Assembly (NCBI GenBank): GCA_003427395.1 | Contig: BFEA01000301.1 | Span: 764,498 to 821,057, forward strand | Reading direction: 5' to 3' | DNA length: 56,560 nt | Source of the DNA: Chara braunii | Lineage: Eukaryota > Streptophyta > Charophyceae > Charales > Characeae | Shown: piece by piece, positions 10,776 to 20,830 of the stretch | Position numbering within the stretch: position 1 is the stretch's first letter | Layout: every line of letters starts with the position of its first letter | Made by a program: the position numbers and the translations under genes | The notes under the pieces: generated by a model | Databases searched by the model: none | Seen by the model: only the letters and a program-made list of their open reading frames with translations | What the model was told of the DNA's origin: nothing

Positions 10776-11937
10776 TCCCAAGCACGGTAGCTCCTCCTCA
10801 CCCTTCGATTAGCTGCCACGTGGTGTCTGCCGCAAGCACGCGAGCTTCCATCATCAGAGACGACATCGAGGAGATGGGGGTGTGTTTTCTCCACGCCCTC
10901 CCGCCCCATGACCCTTCATCGACGGACTCATCTTCGGACCCACGCATCACCGAACTTCTCGACGCCTACGACGGCGTGTTCGAAGGCCCACACTAAGTAG
11001 TACCGGATCGGCCCATCCGTCAAGAAATCATCCTCGAGGACGGGGCTGTACCTCCGCATGGTTGCATCTACCGAATGAGCGAGGAAGAGTTAAGTGTGCT
11101 GCGGGCACAACTCGACGACCTTCTGGAGAAAGGTTGGATTCGGCCTAGCTCATCGCCATACGGTGCTCCCGTTCTCTTCGTCCGGAAGAAGAACAAGGAT
11201 TTGCGGTTGTGCATCGATTATCGCAAGCTCAACGCGCAAACGATCAGAAACACCGGCCCTCTTCCACTCATCGACGACCTTCTCGAACGGCGGGGCAGCG
11301 TCGAGTTCTTCTCCAAGCTTGACCTAAAGTCGGGATATCACCAACTCGAGATTCGGAAGGAGGACCACTACAAGACCGCGTTTAAGACGTGATATGGGCA
11401 TTTCAAATGGCTGGTTATGCCGTTTGGCCTTACGAATGCCCCGGCCACTTTCCAAGCGGCTATGACAACGGAGTTCCGAAACATGCTGGATCGATTCGTA
11501 CTCATCTACATCGACGACATCCTGGTGTACAGCCAGAGTTTGGACGAGCATGTGGAACACCTACGCACCGTTTTGGAGCGGCTACGACAAGCCAAGTACA
11601 AAGCCAACCGCGACAAATGCGAATTCGCACGGCACGAGCTGGAGTACTTGGGACATTATGTGACGCCGCAAGGCATCCGTCCGCTTGCGGACAAGATCGA
11701 GGCCCTCAGCATATGGCCTGAGCCCACCAACACCACAAACGTCCATTCATTCATGGGGTTGGCGGGCTACTATAAGCGATTCACCACCGGGTACTCGAGG
11801 ATCGTTGCATCTATGACGAGATTACAATCGCCAAAGGTGCCATTTGTATTCGATTACGACGCACGACGGTCATTCCAAGCACTTAAGACGACTATGCTCA
11901 TGGCACCCGTCCTTAGTATTTATGACCCCACCTGCCG
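10776..11937 (+). pseudogene. TE-1 reverse transcriptase with two in-frame stops
   Basis: RT copies the element RNA into DNA. The PR-RT linker (ITELLDAYDGVF) has an in-frame TAA at 10994. The RT core follows: [35 protein letters not shown], then an in-frame TGA at 11390 where related elements have Arg (FKT-R-YGHF). MPFGLTNAPATFQ, the catalytic YIDD (within LIYIDDILVYS) and the connection GLAGYYKRF come next. The frame then runs into ALKTTMLMAPVLSIYDP, the start of RNase H, and breaks off at about 11937, where it is fused to integrase sequence. The RNase H core (D-E-D-D) is missing. Confidence 0.93.
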
Positions 11938-11943
11938 ACGAGA

Positions 11944-13269
11944 GTGACTACGGACGCTTGCGACTCTTGCGAAGTTTGTCGACGAAGCAAGCCCCGCAAC
12001 CGCAATCCCTCCGGCGAGTTGCGCCTGATGCCTATCCCACAGGAACCCCGCCTCTCCATTGCCATGGACGTCACAGGTCCGTTCCCCCGCGACCGGCTCG
12101 GGCACGACGGCATCCTCACGGTCGTGGACCGTTTGAGTAAGTACGCGCGTTTTCTCCCTTGCAAGTACTACTCCACGGCTCCCGAGCTGGCACACCTCTT
12201 GCACACCGGCTGGATTTGCGGCCACGATGTACCGAAAGACAGTCGACGACCGCGACACTCGCTTCATGTCGGCATTTTGGGACTGCTCTCATGCGAGAGT
12301 CCGACACGAAGAAGAAACCAAGTTCGGCTCGGCATCCACAGACGGACGGGCAAACAAAGCGGGCACATCAAACCGCTCAAATGATGCTTCGTACGCTCAT
12401 CCTTCCGGACCAGAAAGATTGGGTTGATCGCCTCCCCGACATCCAGTTCGCCTTCAACACTTCGGTGCACCCGGCGATCGCCGCGACTCCATTCGAGTTG
12501 CACCACGCTTGACGGAGAGGCCGTATCTTCGCCGACCTTCTCCTCCCACGACCAGTCAACGCCGTATCGGCGCCGCTTGCTCCCCCGCTTCGGTCCGAAA
12601 GTACAAGGAATTGCTGGTTCAAGCCCTCGCGAACATGCAAAAGGCTCAAGTCCACATGCAGCACCAAGCGAAACATGCAAAAGGCTCATATCGACGCCGC
12701 TTGCTCTCCCGCTTCCGTCCGAAAGTACAAGGAATTGCTGGTTCAAGCCCNCGCGAACATGCAAAAGGCTCNAGTCCACATGCAGCACCAAGCGAAACAT
12801 GCAAAAGGCTCATATCGACGCCGCTTGCTCTCCCGCTTCCGTCCGAAAGTACAAGGAATTGCTGGTTCAAGCCCGCGCGAACATGCAAAAGGCTCGAGTC
12901 CACATGCAGCACCAAGCCAACAGGTGTCGCGTGCCATGTCCCATCCGCGCCGGTGATCTGGTTTGGGTCTCAGCAAAAGAGTTAGCACTTGAACAGGATG
13001 TTTCACGCAAACTGCTTCCCAAGTGGTTTGGACCATGGCCCGTAACATCAGCCGAGTGCGATGAGCCCAATGGCCCTTCATTTGTGATCAACAAACCCCC
13101 GCATCTGACGGTCCATCCAATCTTTTACACCTCGAAGCTGGCGACATACACACCAGCTAAGAGCGACGACTTCTTGAGACGACGATCGCAGGACCCTCCT
13201 ATGGATGTTCATCAGGAAGTTGACCGCGTCATCACCGATCGCAAGTACGGCAGCAAGCCTCAACAGTAC
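11944..13269 (+). pseudogene. TE-1 integrase, first copy (truncated, rearranged)
   Basis: Integrase inserts the DNA copy into the genome. The sequence starts inside the HHCC finger, keeping only the CDSCEVC pair, then LMPIPQEPRLSIAMDVTGPFP (first catalytic Asp). DDRDTRF (second Asp) follows. A one-base insertion after the FWD codons shifts frame, and the third catalytic residue is Lys: TDGQTKR where active relatives read TDGQTER. Downstream, a 124-bp segment is triplicated, then the GPWPVTS module and a VDRVITDRKYG tail follow. The copy ends at 13269, where sequence from 12104 starts again. Confidence 0.88.
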
Positions 13270-14175
13270 ACGACGGCATCCTCACGGTCGTGGACCGTTT
13301 GAGTAAGTATGCGCGTTTTCTCCCTTGCAAGTACTCCACGGCTCCCGAGCTGGCACCCCTCTTGCACACCGGCTGGATTTGCGGCCACGGTGTACCGAAA
13401 GACATAGTCGACGACCGCGACACTCGCTTCATGTCGGCATTTTGGGACTGCTCTCATGCAAGAGTCCGGCACGAAGATGAAACCAAGTTCGGCTCGGCAT
13501 CCACAGACGGACGGGCAAACAAAGCGGGCACATCAAACCGCTCAAATGATGCTTCGTACACTCATCCGTCCGGACCAGAAAGATTGGGTTGACCGCCTCC
13601 CCGACATCGAGTTCGCCTACAACACTTCGATGCACCCGGCGATCGGCATGCCTCCATTCGAGTTGCACCACGGTGGACGGAAAGGCCGTATCTTCGCCAA
13701 CCTTCTCCTCCCACAACCAGCCGACATTGATGCCGCTTGCTCTCCCGCTTCCATCCGAAAGTATAAGGAATTGCTGGCTCAAGCCCGCGCGAACATGCAA
13801 AAGGCTCAAGTCCACATGCAGCAGCAAGCCAACAGGCGTCGCGTGCCATGTCCCATCCGCGCCGGTGATCTGGTTTGGGTCTCCCCGAAAGAGTTTGCAC
13901 TTGAACACGATGTTTCACGCAAACTGCTTCCCAAGTGGTTTGGACCATGGCCCGTAACATCAGCCGCGGGCGATGAGCCTGATGGCCCTTCATTTGTGAT
14001 CAACATCCCCCCGCATCTGGCGGTCCATCCAATCTTTCACGCCTCGAACCTGGCGACATACACACCAGCTAAGAGCGACGACTTCCCGGACCGACGATCG
14101 CAGGACCCTCCTATGGATGTTCATCAAGAAGTTGACCGCGTCATCACCGATCGCAAGTACGGCAGCAAGCCTTGA
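12104..14175 (+). repeat. 1166-bp tandem duplication of TE-1 integrase 3' part
   Basis: ACGACGGCATCCTCACGGTC begins at 12104 and again at 13270, and the two copies align from there to the VDRVITDRKYGSKP coding sequence. The second copy lacks the 124-bp triplication, so its aligned part is shorter. Both share the FWD frameshift and the Glu-to-Lys change. Confidence 0.92.
12571..12940 (+). repeat. 124-bp triplication inside integrase copy 1
   Basis: CGCCGCTTGCTCTCCCGCTT-type words begin at 12571, 12695 and 12819. Each copy encodes the same segment (CSPASVRKYKELLVQARANM). Because 124 is not a multiple of three, each copy shifts the frame. Ambiguous bases at 12751 and 12772 lie in the middle copy. 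Integrase copy 2 has a single unit at about 13735. Confidence 0.92.
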
Positions 14176-14370
14176 CAATACAAGGTTACATTCAAATCAT
14201 GCAATCACGACGACACTCGGTGGATTTCAGGAGCAGATTTGAAAGCATCGGCACCGCTGATCTTCACTCATTACGAGAAGCAAAGGTTAGCTCAGGGAAC
14301 TTCGCGACCTGCCCCTCCCACCCGGACTGTGGTCCCTCCCTCAGACACACAGCTTCGCCCTCGCAGGTAA
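13270..14370 (+). pseudogene. TE-1 integrase, second copy, and C-terminal tail
   Basis: This repeats integrase from TVVDRLSKYARF: second Asp (VDDRDTRF), the frameshift after FWD, TDGQTKR (catalytic Glu replaced by Lys), then in one open frame from 13456 the DW(V)DRLPDIEFAYN segment, GDLVWV, and the GPWPVTS/PPHLAVHPIFHAS module that in Ty3 integrases precedes the chromodomain. A TGA at about 14173 interrupts VDRVITDRKYGSKP-QYKVTF. The tail continues as a chromodomain-like KSCNHDDTRWISGADL segment and ends at TAA 14368, 26 bp before the 3' LTR. Having the true C-terminus, this copy is the positional original. Confidence 0.88.
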
Positions 14371-14382
14371 GCTCGGTCTTTC

Positions 14383-14395
14383 AAGGAGGGGGGGG
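14383..14395 (+). other. TE-1 polypurine tract
   Basis: AAGGAGGGGGGGG directly abuts the TG start of the 3' LTR. It is the expected RNase H-resistant plus-strand primer. Confidence 0.9.
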
Positions 14396-15550
14396 TGTGG
14401 CATACTGTGTAGCCACACGGGCCTGCAAGGCCTATCCCGCAGTCTCAGCCTAAAAGCCTAGGAACAAGGGCTTACAGGCCCCGTGTCCGTGTCAGCCTGA
14501 CAGCCCGAAAACCAAGGCCTACAGGCCCCATGGCTGTTACAGCCTGGCGGCCTGAAAACCAGGGCCTACACGCCCTGTGTCTGTTTCAGCCTGACAGCCT
14601 GAAAACCAGGGCCTACAGGCCCCGTGTCATTTCAGCCTGACAGCCTGAAAACAAGGGCCTATAGCCCCTCAGGCTTTAGCCAGAAGCTACCTGGAAACTT
14701 CTGGAAGCTTCCTCACCTGGAAACTTCCCGGAAGCTTCCTCGGGAGCTAGCACGTTTGGGCATTGGCAAGAGCAGCCTCCTGGACGGTCCAGCACTATAT
14801 AAGACTGGCCCGCCCTACTCGCAAGGGCAGTTGGACAGAAGGCAGGAGTAGTCTTCAGGATTCCGCCGCAGCACTCAGGAGGAGCGCTGCAGGGTAGCTT
14901 GGCGCTAGCAGTAGTCTTCAGCGCTGGGCGCTAGTAGCCATAGCAGTAGTCTTCAGCGTTGCGCGCTAGTTGGTGGTAGTAGTAGTAGAGTTGGGAGAGA
15001 TGGCTGGCGGAGGCCAGTGATACTTACCTGTGGCGCCATAGCTCCAGCTCCATCTTCAAGGTACCTGCATGAAGGAGCCAACTTCACAGAGAGAGAGAGA
15101 GTTCTTCTTCTTCCTCTTCTAAGTCCACCATCTCTTCTTCCCCTCTCACCACCTGACTTCTCAGTATCAGTGGACTACTACAGAGAGAGAGAGTTGTGAC
15201 TTGAGACTTGTCGACATTGGATCCAGACTCGACATTGGGATTCAGACATTTTGACGAGTGACTATTTGGGCCTGTGCCCAAGACTTGGTGTTGACGACAT
15301 TCCCATCTTCCCCTCTTCTTCGTCTAACCCCCCTCTTCTTCGTCTGTGTATGATTGGGGCTGGCACATTCTTCCTGTGTGAGCGCCAGACCCCCTTCACA
15401 CGATGGAATGATGATGATGATGGATGTTATGGGCTGCATTGCAATATTGATTGTTCGGATCATTCGTATCTAAGTTTTCCGCTGCGCTATCTTGTACTTT
15501 GTATTGAGAGGCCGGTTCTTGTTCTAGTCTGCACGTTACAGTATGCAACA
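14396..15550 (+). repeat. TE-1 3' LTR
   Basis: This 1155-bp LTR starts TGTGGCATACTG and ends TATGCAACA like the 5' copy. It carries the 46-47 bp GGCCTACAGGCC-containing repeats and a TATA box at 14796-14803, has a contracted version of the 48-bp duplication, and differs from the 5' LTR by scattered substitutions and small indels, so the insertion is not recent. Confidence 0.93.
14796..14803 (+). promoter_or_regulatory. TATA box of TE-1 3' LTR
   Basis: TATATAAG at the position equivalent to 5752-5759. In the 3' LTR it could drive outward transcription into the right flank; this is an inference. Confidence 0.55.
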
Positions 15551-15589
15551 CTAATTGAGGTGGCAAGAGCCGGGGGAAATTCAAGAATT

Positions 15590-15750
15590 GAAAACATTTT
15601 CTCAATTCTATTTTTGGTTTCAGCTTCCACTGTGCATCTCCCCCTTAGTCGGTGTGAATCTGCTCTCTCCAATCTTCCTGATATTGCCCGTGTATGGGAA
15701 CATATGGATGCAGCGTTTTGATTTCAATTCAATCAAGCACACGACATGAT
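15590..15750. repeat. Dispersed repeat, copy 1
   Basis: It shares TCGGTGTGAAT, CTCTCCRA, GTGTATGGGAACAT and GATGC words in the same order with 17010-17145, about 1.4 kb away. Family unknown; no open frame is conserved between the copies. Confidence 0.65.
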
Positions 15751-17009
15751 CCTCCCATGACCTCACTGTACTTCTGGGGTCCCGCACCACGTGGAACCCC
15801 AGTATAGTTGTCATTGGTGTTAAGCTGGGAAATTCAAGTTCGTGGTGATGCTTGGTGCTGGGGTACCAAGGGCCATTGAGATCCCCGGACCACACCCGCT
15901 ATGCAGGAGCTCTTCCTGCAAATTTATGAGTTCTGGTGCCCCCTTTCCCTTCTCCATCTGATAGTAACGACTGAAGGATCTGACAGTGCGTGCCTACAGC
16001 GAAACGCCGCAGACTGACCCTTGCATTCCTGGGCCAGCTCTGGCTCTTTTGCTCTGTTGTCCCTAAGGGCTAGGGGTAAATCTGAAAAAGATGGTTTCCT
16101 TGGTTTCTTCCAGCTCTTTCATTTCTGTCCTTTCTGCAATTTTGTTTCTTGAAACGGCAACCTTACAACTGTGCAATGAACTTGCAGTTTATAGCGAGCT
16201 GGAATTCTACTTGGGTGATTTTTGTAATTTTTCTAAGCTTTGGGCCCTAACCAGTAACTGAAAACAGGCCTAGTGCGACAGGGACAATTCTGCAACTTCC
16301 TGAAAACCGGTACTACTGGTCCTAATGCCCGTCCACGCCTAAATTGACCTTTCGCTATTGCAAGAGACCGGTGACTCTTCGCTACCGCGTGGGACTGGCG
16401 ACTCTTTGCGACTGCACGCGACAGGTGACTTTTCACGACTGCCTGGGACTGGTAGCACCATTACCGGAAGGGCCAGGCCCATTAATATAGCTGCCTCAAC
16501 AGCACCATAGCTGGAGGCGACTGCTGCGCTTCTACAGCAAGCAAGTGCTTCAGGCACTGAGCCTGGCGACACCATCTCTGTGCTGTTGGGGTTGGGCGCA
16601 CCCATATCTTCTTCTACATCTCAGTTTCCTTTTTCTTCTTCAAGCTGGAGGTTCCTTCTTCATCCAGGATCTGACACTGTCCCTCCTTAGTGGTTCCTGG
16701 GCAGTGCTGTCATATCTGAGTGGACCCTAGGCGGCACTGGCGCAGATTAAGGTACTGGGATGTGGCGCTGGGGGTCTGCAGGATCTGGAGGTTGGGCACT
16801 GGGATTCTGGGTGAGCGCTAATGTCAGGAGTTGAACAGAGGAGGTTGGAGGAGCGAAGAAGTCTCCAGAAAGCTTGAAGAAGCCTTGTTTGATTTGGTTT
16901 GCGGTTGTTGACACTCGGTTGGGACTCTCTGAGTACTTGTGCAACTGTTTGAACAGGAGAGAGACAGGGGACTCCTACTGAAATTCTAGATTCACTATTA
17001 CTTGAATTT
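15751..17009. other. Intergenic; small 30-bp tandem at about 16345-16455
   Basis: No gene recognised. About 16180-16330 is a diverged relative of the unit at 4240-4340. At 16345-16455 a unit of about 30 bp (GCGACTGCACGCGACAGGTGA-like, each with an ACTGGYGACT variant) repeats about three to four times, giving a Ser-His-Ala-Lys-rich frame on the - strand that I regard as non-coding. Confidence 0.55.
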
Positions 17010-17145
17010 CGAGCACCAATCGGTCCCTTTCGGTGTGAAATCCTCTCCGAGTTTGCTTTGTCATCTTGCATGTGTATGGGAACATGTTGATGCTCTGATG
17101 GATGGCATTTCAATCAGCCACATAGCAATTGAGATGAGAAGCCCG
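17010..17145. repeat. Dispersed repeat, copy 2
   Basis: Diverged copy of 15590-15750: TCGGTGTGAAATC, TGTGTATGGGAACATGTTGATG and a CATTTCAATCA segment correspond in order. Confidence 0.65.
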
Positions 17146-17573
17146 GTTCGGTCCCAGCGGTTCAATTCCCCGTGCCGAAAATCCTCGGCCACACCCCACC
17201 CACTCTGATAAGCATTCTACAAGGGTACGAAACACTGCACAGGGCGTGAGTTCGCATATCACACACCGGGAATCGAATTGGTTGGTGTAATCAATCTGGC
17301 TCACAATGCGGGCTGAGGGTGCACACAAGTGAGAAGAGAGTCGCACTCTTGCAATATAAACAGGTGAGCAGCCCTCGAAGACCAACGCCATCCCTCCATG
17401 GAGTACGAGGTGCAGGTGCACAAGAAGAGGAGAACTGTGCCCTCACGCTACGAGCAACTTTAGCAATGCACGAAGGCAAAGTGAATCTGGTTCCACAGTA
17501 CGCTTGGAGGCAAAATCAATTCACGATTGCACCATTCTTGGTGACATTAGCTCGAGGGATTCACCAAATGCAG

Positions 17574-18110
17574 ATTTGTGCAAGTAGGATCAGAGAGAAA
17601 GTTCGAAGTCATCTTTGTCTGTTTTTGGTGTCCTTCAGCTCAACGGGAAAATGCGACTTGGAGTCATCTTCGTCTGTTCTTGGTGTCATTTAGCTCAACA
17701 GGAAAATGCGACTTGTGCAAGTAGGATTGGGAAAAGTCGTCTTTGTATGTTCTTGGTGTCGCTAACTCTAGCTCACCGAGAAAGTCAGACTTGTGCAAGA
17801 AGGGCTGGAGAGAAAGCTGGACTTTGTTTAGGTCAACCTCGTCAGCTTTATCTCATTAAGAAAACCAAGATGTGCAAGTAGGACCGAAGAGAAAGCTCAA
17901 AGTCGTCTTTGTCTGTTCTTAGTGTCGTTACCTCTTGCTCATCTCGAACACCAACTTGTGAAGTAGGATCAGCCAGAAAGCTTGAAGTCGTCTTTGTGTC
18001 GTTAACTCTGGAGCATCAGGAAAGCCGACTTGTGCAAGTAGGACCAAGCCCTATTTGTCTAGTCTTCACGCCCTCAACTCTGGCCGAATGAGAATCTCCA
18101 GCAGTGCAAG
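17574..18110. repeat. Tandem array, period about 80 bp
   Basis: TTGTGCAAGTAGGA recurs near 17576, 17713, 17791, 17870, 17956 and 18030, with a degenerate copy near 17655. Each is followed by GAGAAAGCT, GTCGTCTTTGTCTGTTCTT and an AACTCTGGCTCA-like segment. Six to seven diverged units are present; flanking sequence (17146-17573) shows no gene. Confidence 0.85.
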
Positions 18111-19476
18111 CACAACCTGACAAGAGTTTGAAATTGTCAACTCGGTCAAGTGCCTCCTAGAATATTCTGAGCTCATCTATATCCACTTTCATTGCCGTCC
18201 TTGTCGCACAGGCAGTGCCCTTGGTGAGAGCGAGGCTGGCAAACAAAAATACCAAGTTTGCCCCGACTGCTAACGAACTGTGCATGCTTACAAGGGGAAA
18301 ACACGATCTGAGCTCATCAGGCTCACTTTATTACGACAGCAATGGCCAGCACAGCATCAGTCTCACATCTCTGCTGTTTTCTGATTATTGCTGCCTGCTG
18401 GACTGATTTGCCAAGATTTCCAGGTGATGTGTGCTTGCATGTCTGTAGGTCCCCATGTGATGATTGCTATGTGGAGTACTAACTGTGTGCTTGCTCTCCG
18501 AGTCCCCGGGAGGGGTAGATCAGAAATAGGAAACTCCAGGGATGCTGAAATTGAGAAGCAGACCGACTTCTAGAAAGCTGTAGTCCAGCAGGCGAAGAAG
18601 GACCCGGTATCTTTTCAAAGCCATGAGTAGTCGGGGCCCGAAACTCAGGCCCAGGGGTAGACTTGCAGGCTGCAATAATGTGCAGGAACTCCCCATAGGC
18701 CTGGCATCCTTGAGAGGCATTGGTAGGAGCAGTACCACAGCCTAAGTGAAGCTGTGCGGCCGACTGCAAGAGTATCATTCGGGTACAATAAGTACCTTAC
18801 CGGGCAGTCATGCTGCTGCTCCACCAAGAGGGTGATGTTAGGCGGAGCTCATGCTGAGCGGTGGAGCCGGAGGGTGGAGAAGCCGACCTCCCTGATATGC
18901 CGTAGTAGTAGTAGTAGAAGGGTGAAGGCCTGGCCAGAGAAGGGTGCAGAGGAGAGAGAAGAGGGAGTAGGAGAGGAACCGAAATGAGAGACTCACCTAC
19001 GGCTGTGGTGGACCTTCACCTTCAATTCCTTGGTTGGCTCTGCATATCAAGGGCCCCTGTGTGGGAACCAGTTGGTCTTGGTCAACTGAGAGCATGGCTA
19101 CGGTGGAGAGTGAGATAGGAGAGGCATAAGCAAGATTGCATTATCCCTTGAACATCCATGAGCAGCATGGATGTTCCACCATACAACTTGCTGCTAGCCT
19201 GCTACCAAGGAGAGAAGAGTGAGGAGACGGCCGAAAGGAGGGCTCTTTAAGTGTTGGCAATAAGGGAGATTACTCGGACAAGATTCCTGTCATTCATTCA
19301 TTTGTTGTTGTTTTGAATCGTTAAGAGTAAGAGAGAGGTCTCAGAGGAGATGAGAGGAGGAGAGAGAAGGGAAGGCATTCGTTCAGCTTGCATAATTCTT
19401 TTTCTTCTTTTCATTTTCTTTTCGTTCTGTTCCGCTCTTTTTCTCTCTTCTCTTCTTCTTTTGAGTTTCAGAGAGT
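18111..19476. other. Left flank of TE-2, no gene recognised
   Basis: Frames of up to about 100 codons on the - strand (18479-18827) show no domain and overlap each other. The last 180 bp is CT-rich. The final 4 bp, GAGT (19473-19476), is one half of the TE-2 target duplication. Confidence 0.55.
19150..19176. repeat. Perfect 11-bp hairpin
   Basis: GAACATCCATG-AGCAG-CATGGATGTTC, a perfect 11-bp stem with a 5-nt loop. No T-run follows; function unknown. Confidence 0.8.
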
Positions 19477-20817
19477 TGTTACGATCCTGGTCATTCCCAA
19501 AGTGAAAAATTCACAATGAAAGACGATGCCACCCAATTGCGAAAGAAATGAAAGCACTTGCAAAGAGATAGAGACCAAAGACGAGAGAAAGAAGAAGAAG
19601 AAGAAGAAGACGAAGAAGATGTACACCAGCAAGACCAATGACAAATCCCCCTTCTCTCTCCACCTTCCTCCTCCTCCTTCACTTCGCCAATCTTATTCTT
19701 CTTCCAATAACAACAATAACAATGAGTGGATGAACCAGAACCAATATCTGAAGTTCCTTCTTACTGCTGACACAACAACAGGTCCACCATCCCCCCTTCT
19801 TCCTCCTCTCACATGCCTAGGCTATGGCGGAATACTAAGGGCTCTGCCCTCCTGTGCAAAGGACAACGCAAAGCAGCTATGTTGCTGCACTCCTGTCCAA
19901 AGGACAACCCAAAGCAGCCATGCCGCTGCTGACTAAGCCACCATGCCTGACTCTGCCTCGAGCTTCCTTGGTGTGGCACTACCCCAACTGGGGCCTTCCA
20001 GATCCAGCGCCCAACAAGGCGATGAAGACGGTGTCCACCATAGCCAGGTAGGTACCTCGCCACTCTCCTCCTTTGCCCCCTTCTTCCTCCTCCACAGGCT
20101 GGTCTGCTAGCCATAGCCAGGCTGAGCGCCCAGCTGCTCTTCTCCTCCCGGCAGCGCTTCCGAAGTTCAGCGCTTGGCTCCAGCAGCATGTCGCCAATCC
20201 TTGCATACCGCAAATGAGGAGGAGCTGCTGGCTCCTCGTGAAGATATAGCGGCCTACTGGCCTCTTGCGCGGTGACTTCCTAGACCGAGCGGCCGTCCAG
20301 CAACCGGTACCTCCTCCCTTTCAGAGGCAGGCTTTGATATCGTCCGGACAGGCCCTAGACTCATGCTACTTGGACTGGTACCGGCATACCTAACCTACCG
20401 CTACTGGGCCTCTAAAAATGCCAACTTTTGTCTTCTTCTGCTTGGCCTCCAGCACCCGACACTTCTACTACTTGAGTGGTACCGGCCTACCTGCTACTCG
20501 AGTGTTTTTCCCGCTGCTCTAAATCCCGCGGGCCTACCCCTGCTACTTTTGAGTGTTTTCCCCGCTGCAACCCTAAAAAGTCACGGCCACAGGTAAGTAC
20601 CGGCCCTACGGGGCCTTTCAACCAACGAGTACCCTTGCGGGTCACACACACACTCAGCTGACAAGCACTCAGACAGGCACGCAATCCAGCAGGCACGCGC
20701 ACACCCACAGACATAGAAATCACAGCAGAATGCGGGAATCTTAGCAAGGCGTTCATTCCAGCAGCAAATCCCAGAAATCAGCAGTGTTCTCAGTCTGTGT
20801 TTTGGCGGGTCATTACA
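19477..20817 (-). repeat. TE-2 3' LTR
   Basis: The 1341-bp LTR matches 40986-42952 at both ends and throughout. On the + strand it contains a (GAA)-rich stretch near 19586-19620, TCCACCTTCCTCCTCCTCCT, CATAGCCAGGTAGGTACC (20038) and CACAGGTAAGTACCGG (20588). It provides the gap-free reference for the gapped right LTR. Confidence 0.93.
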
Positions 20818-20830
20818 CTACCCCGCTCTC
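20818..20830 (-). other. TE-2 polypurine tract
   Basis: In element orientation GAGAGCGGGGTAG immediately precedes the TGTAATGACCCG start of the 3' LTR. It is purine-rich except two bases and in the expected place. Confidence 0.7.

Larger units (their letters stand above)
5334..15550 (+). mobile_element. TE-1: Ty3/gypsy LTR retrotransposon, decayed
   Basis: The element has two related LTRs (5334-6521 and 14396-15550) that begin TGTGGCATACTG and end TATGCAACA, a primer site, gag, protease, reverse transcriptase, integrase and a G-rich polypurine tract touching the 3' LTR. The order PR-RT-IN is that of Ty3/gypsy (Metaviridae-type) elements. RNase H and the start of integrase are deleted, the end of integrase is tandemly duplicated, and several stops and frameshifts are present, so it is not autonomous. 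The 2-kb leader holds other repeats, including an LTR-like block. Flanking bases (TGAT on the left, CTAA on the right) do not match, so no target duplication is visible. Confidence 0.93.

Noticed and set aside
17123-17169. B-box-like GGTTCAATTCC as a SINE promoter
   Set aside because: The nearest A-box candidate has three mismatches and only 36-nt spacing.
18479-18827. Possible host gene on the - strand
   Set aside because: Overlapping frames in different phases, no domain and no splice-consistent structure that I can support.
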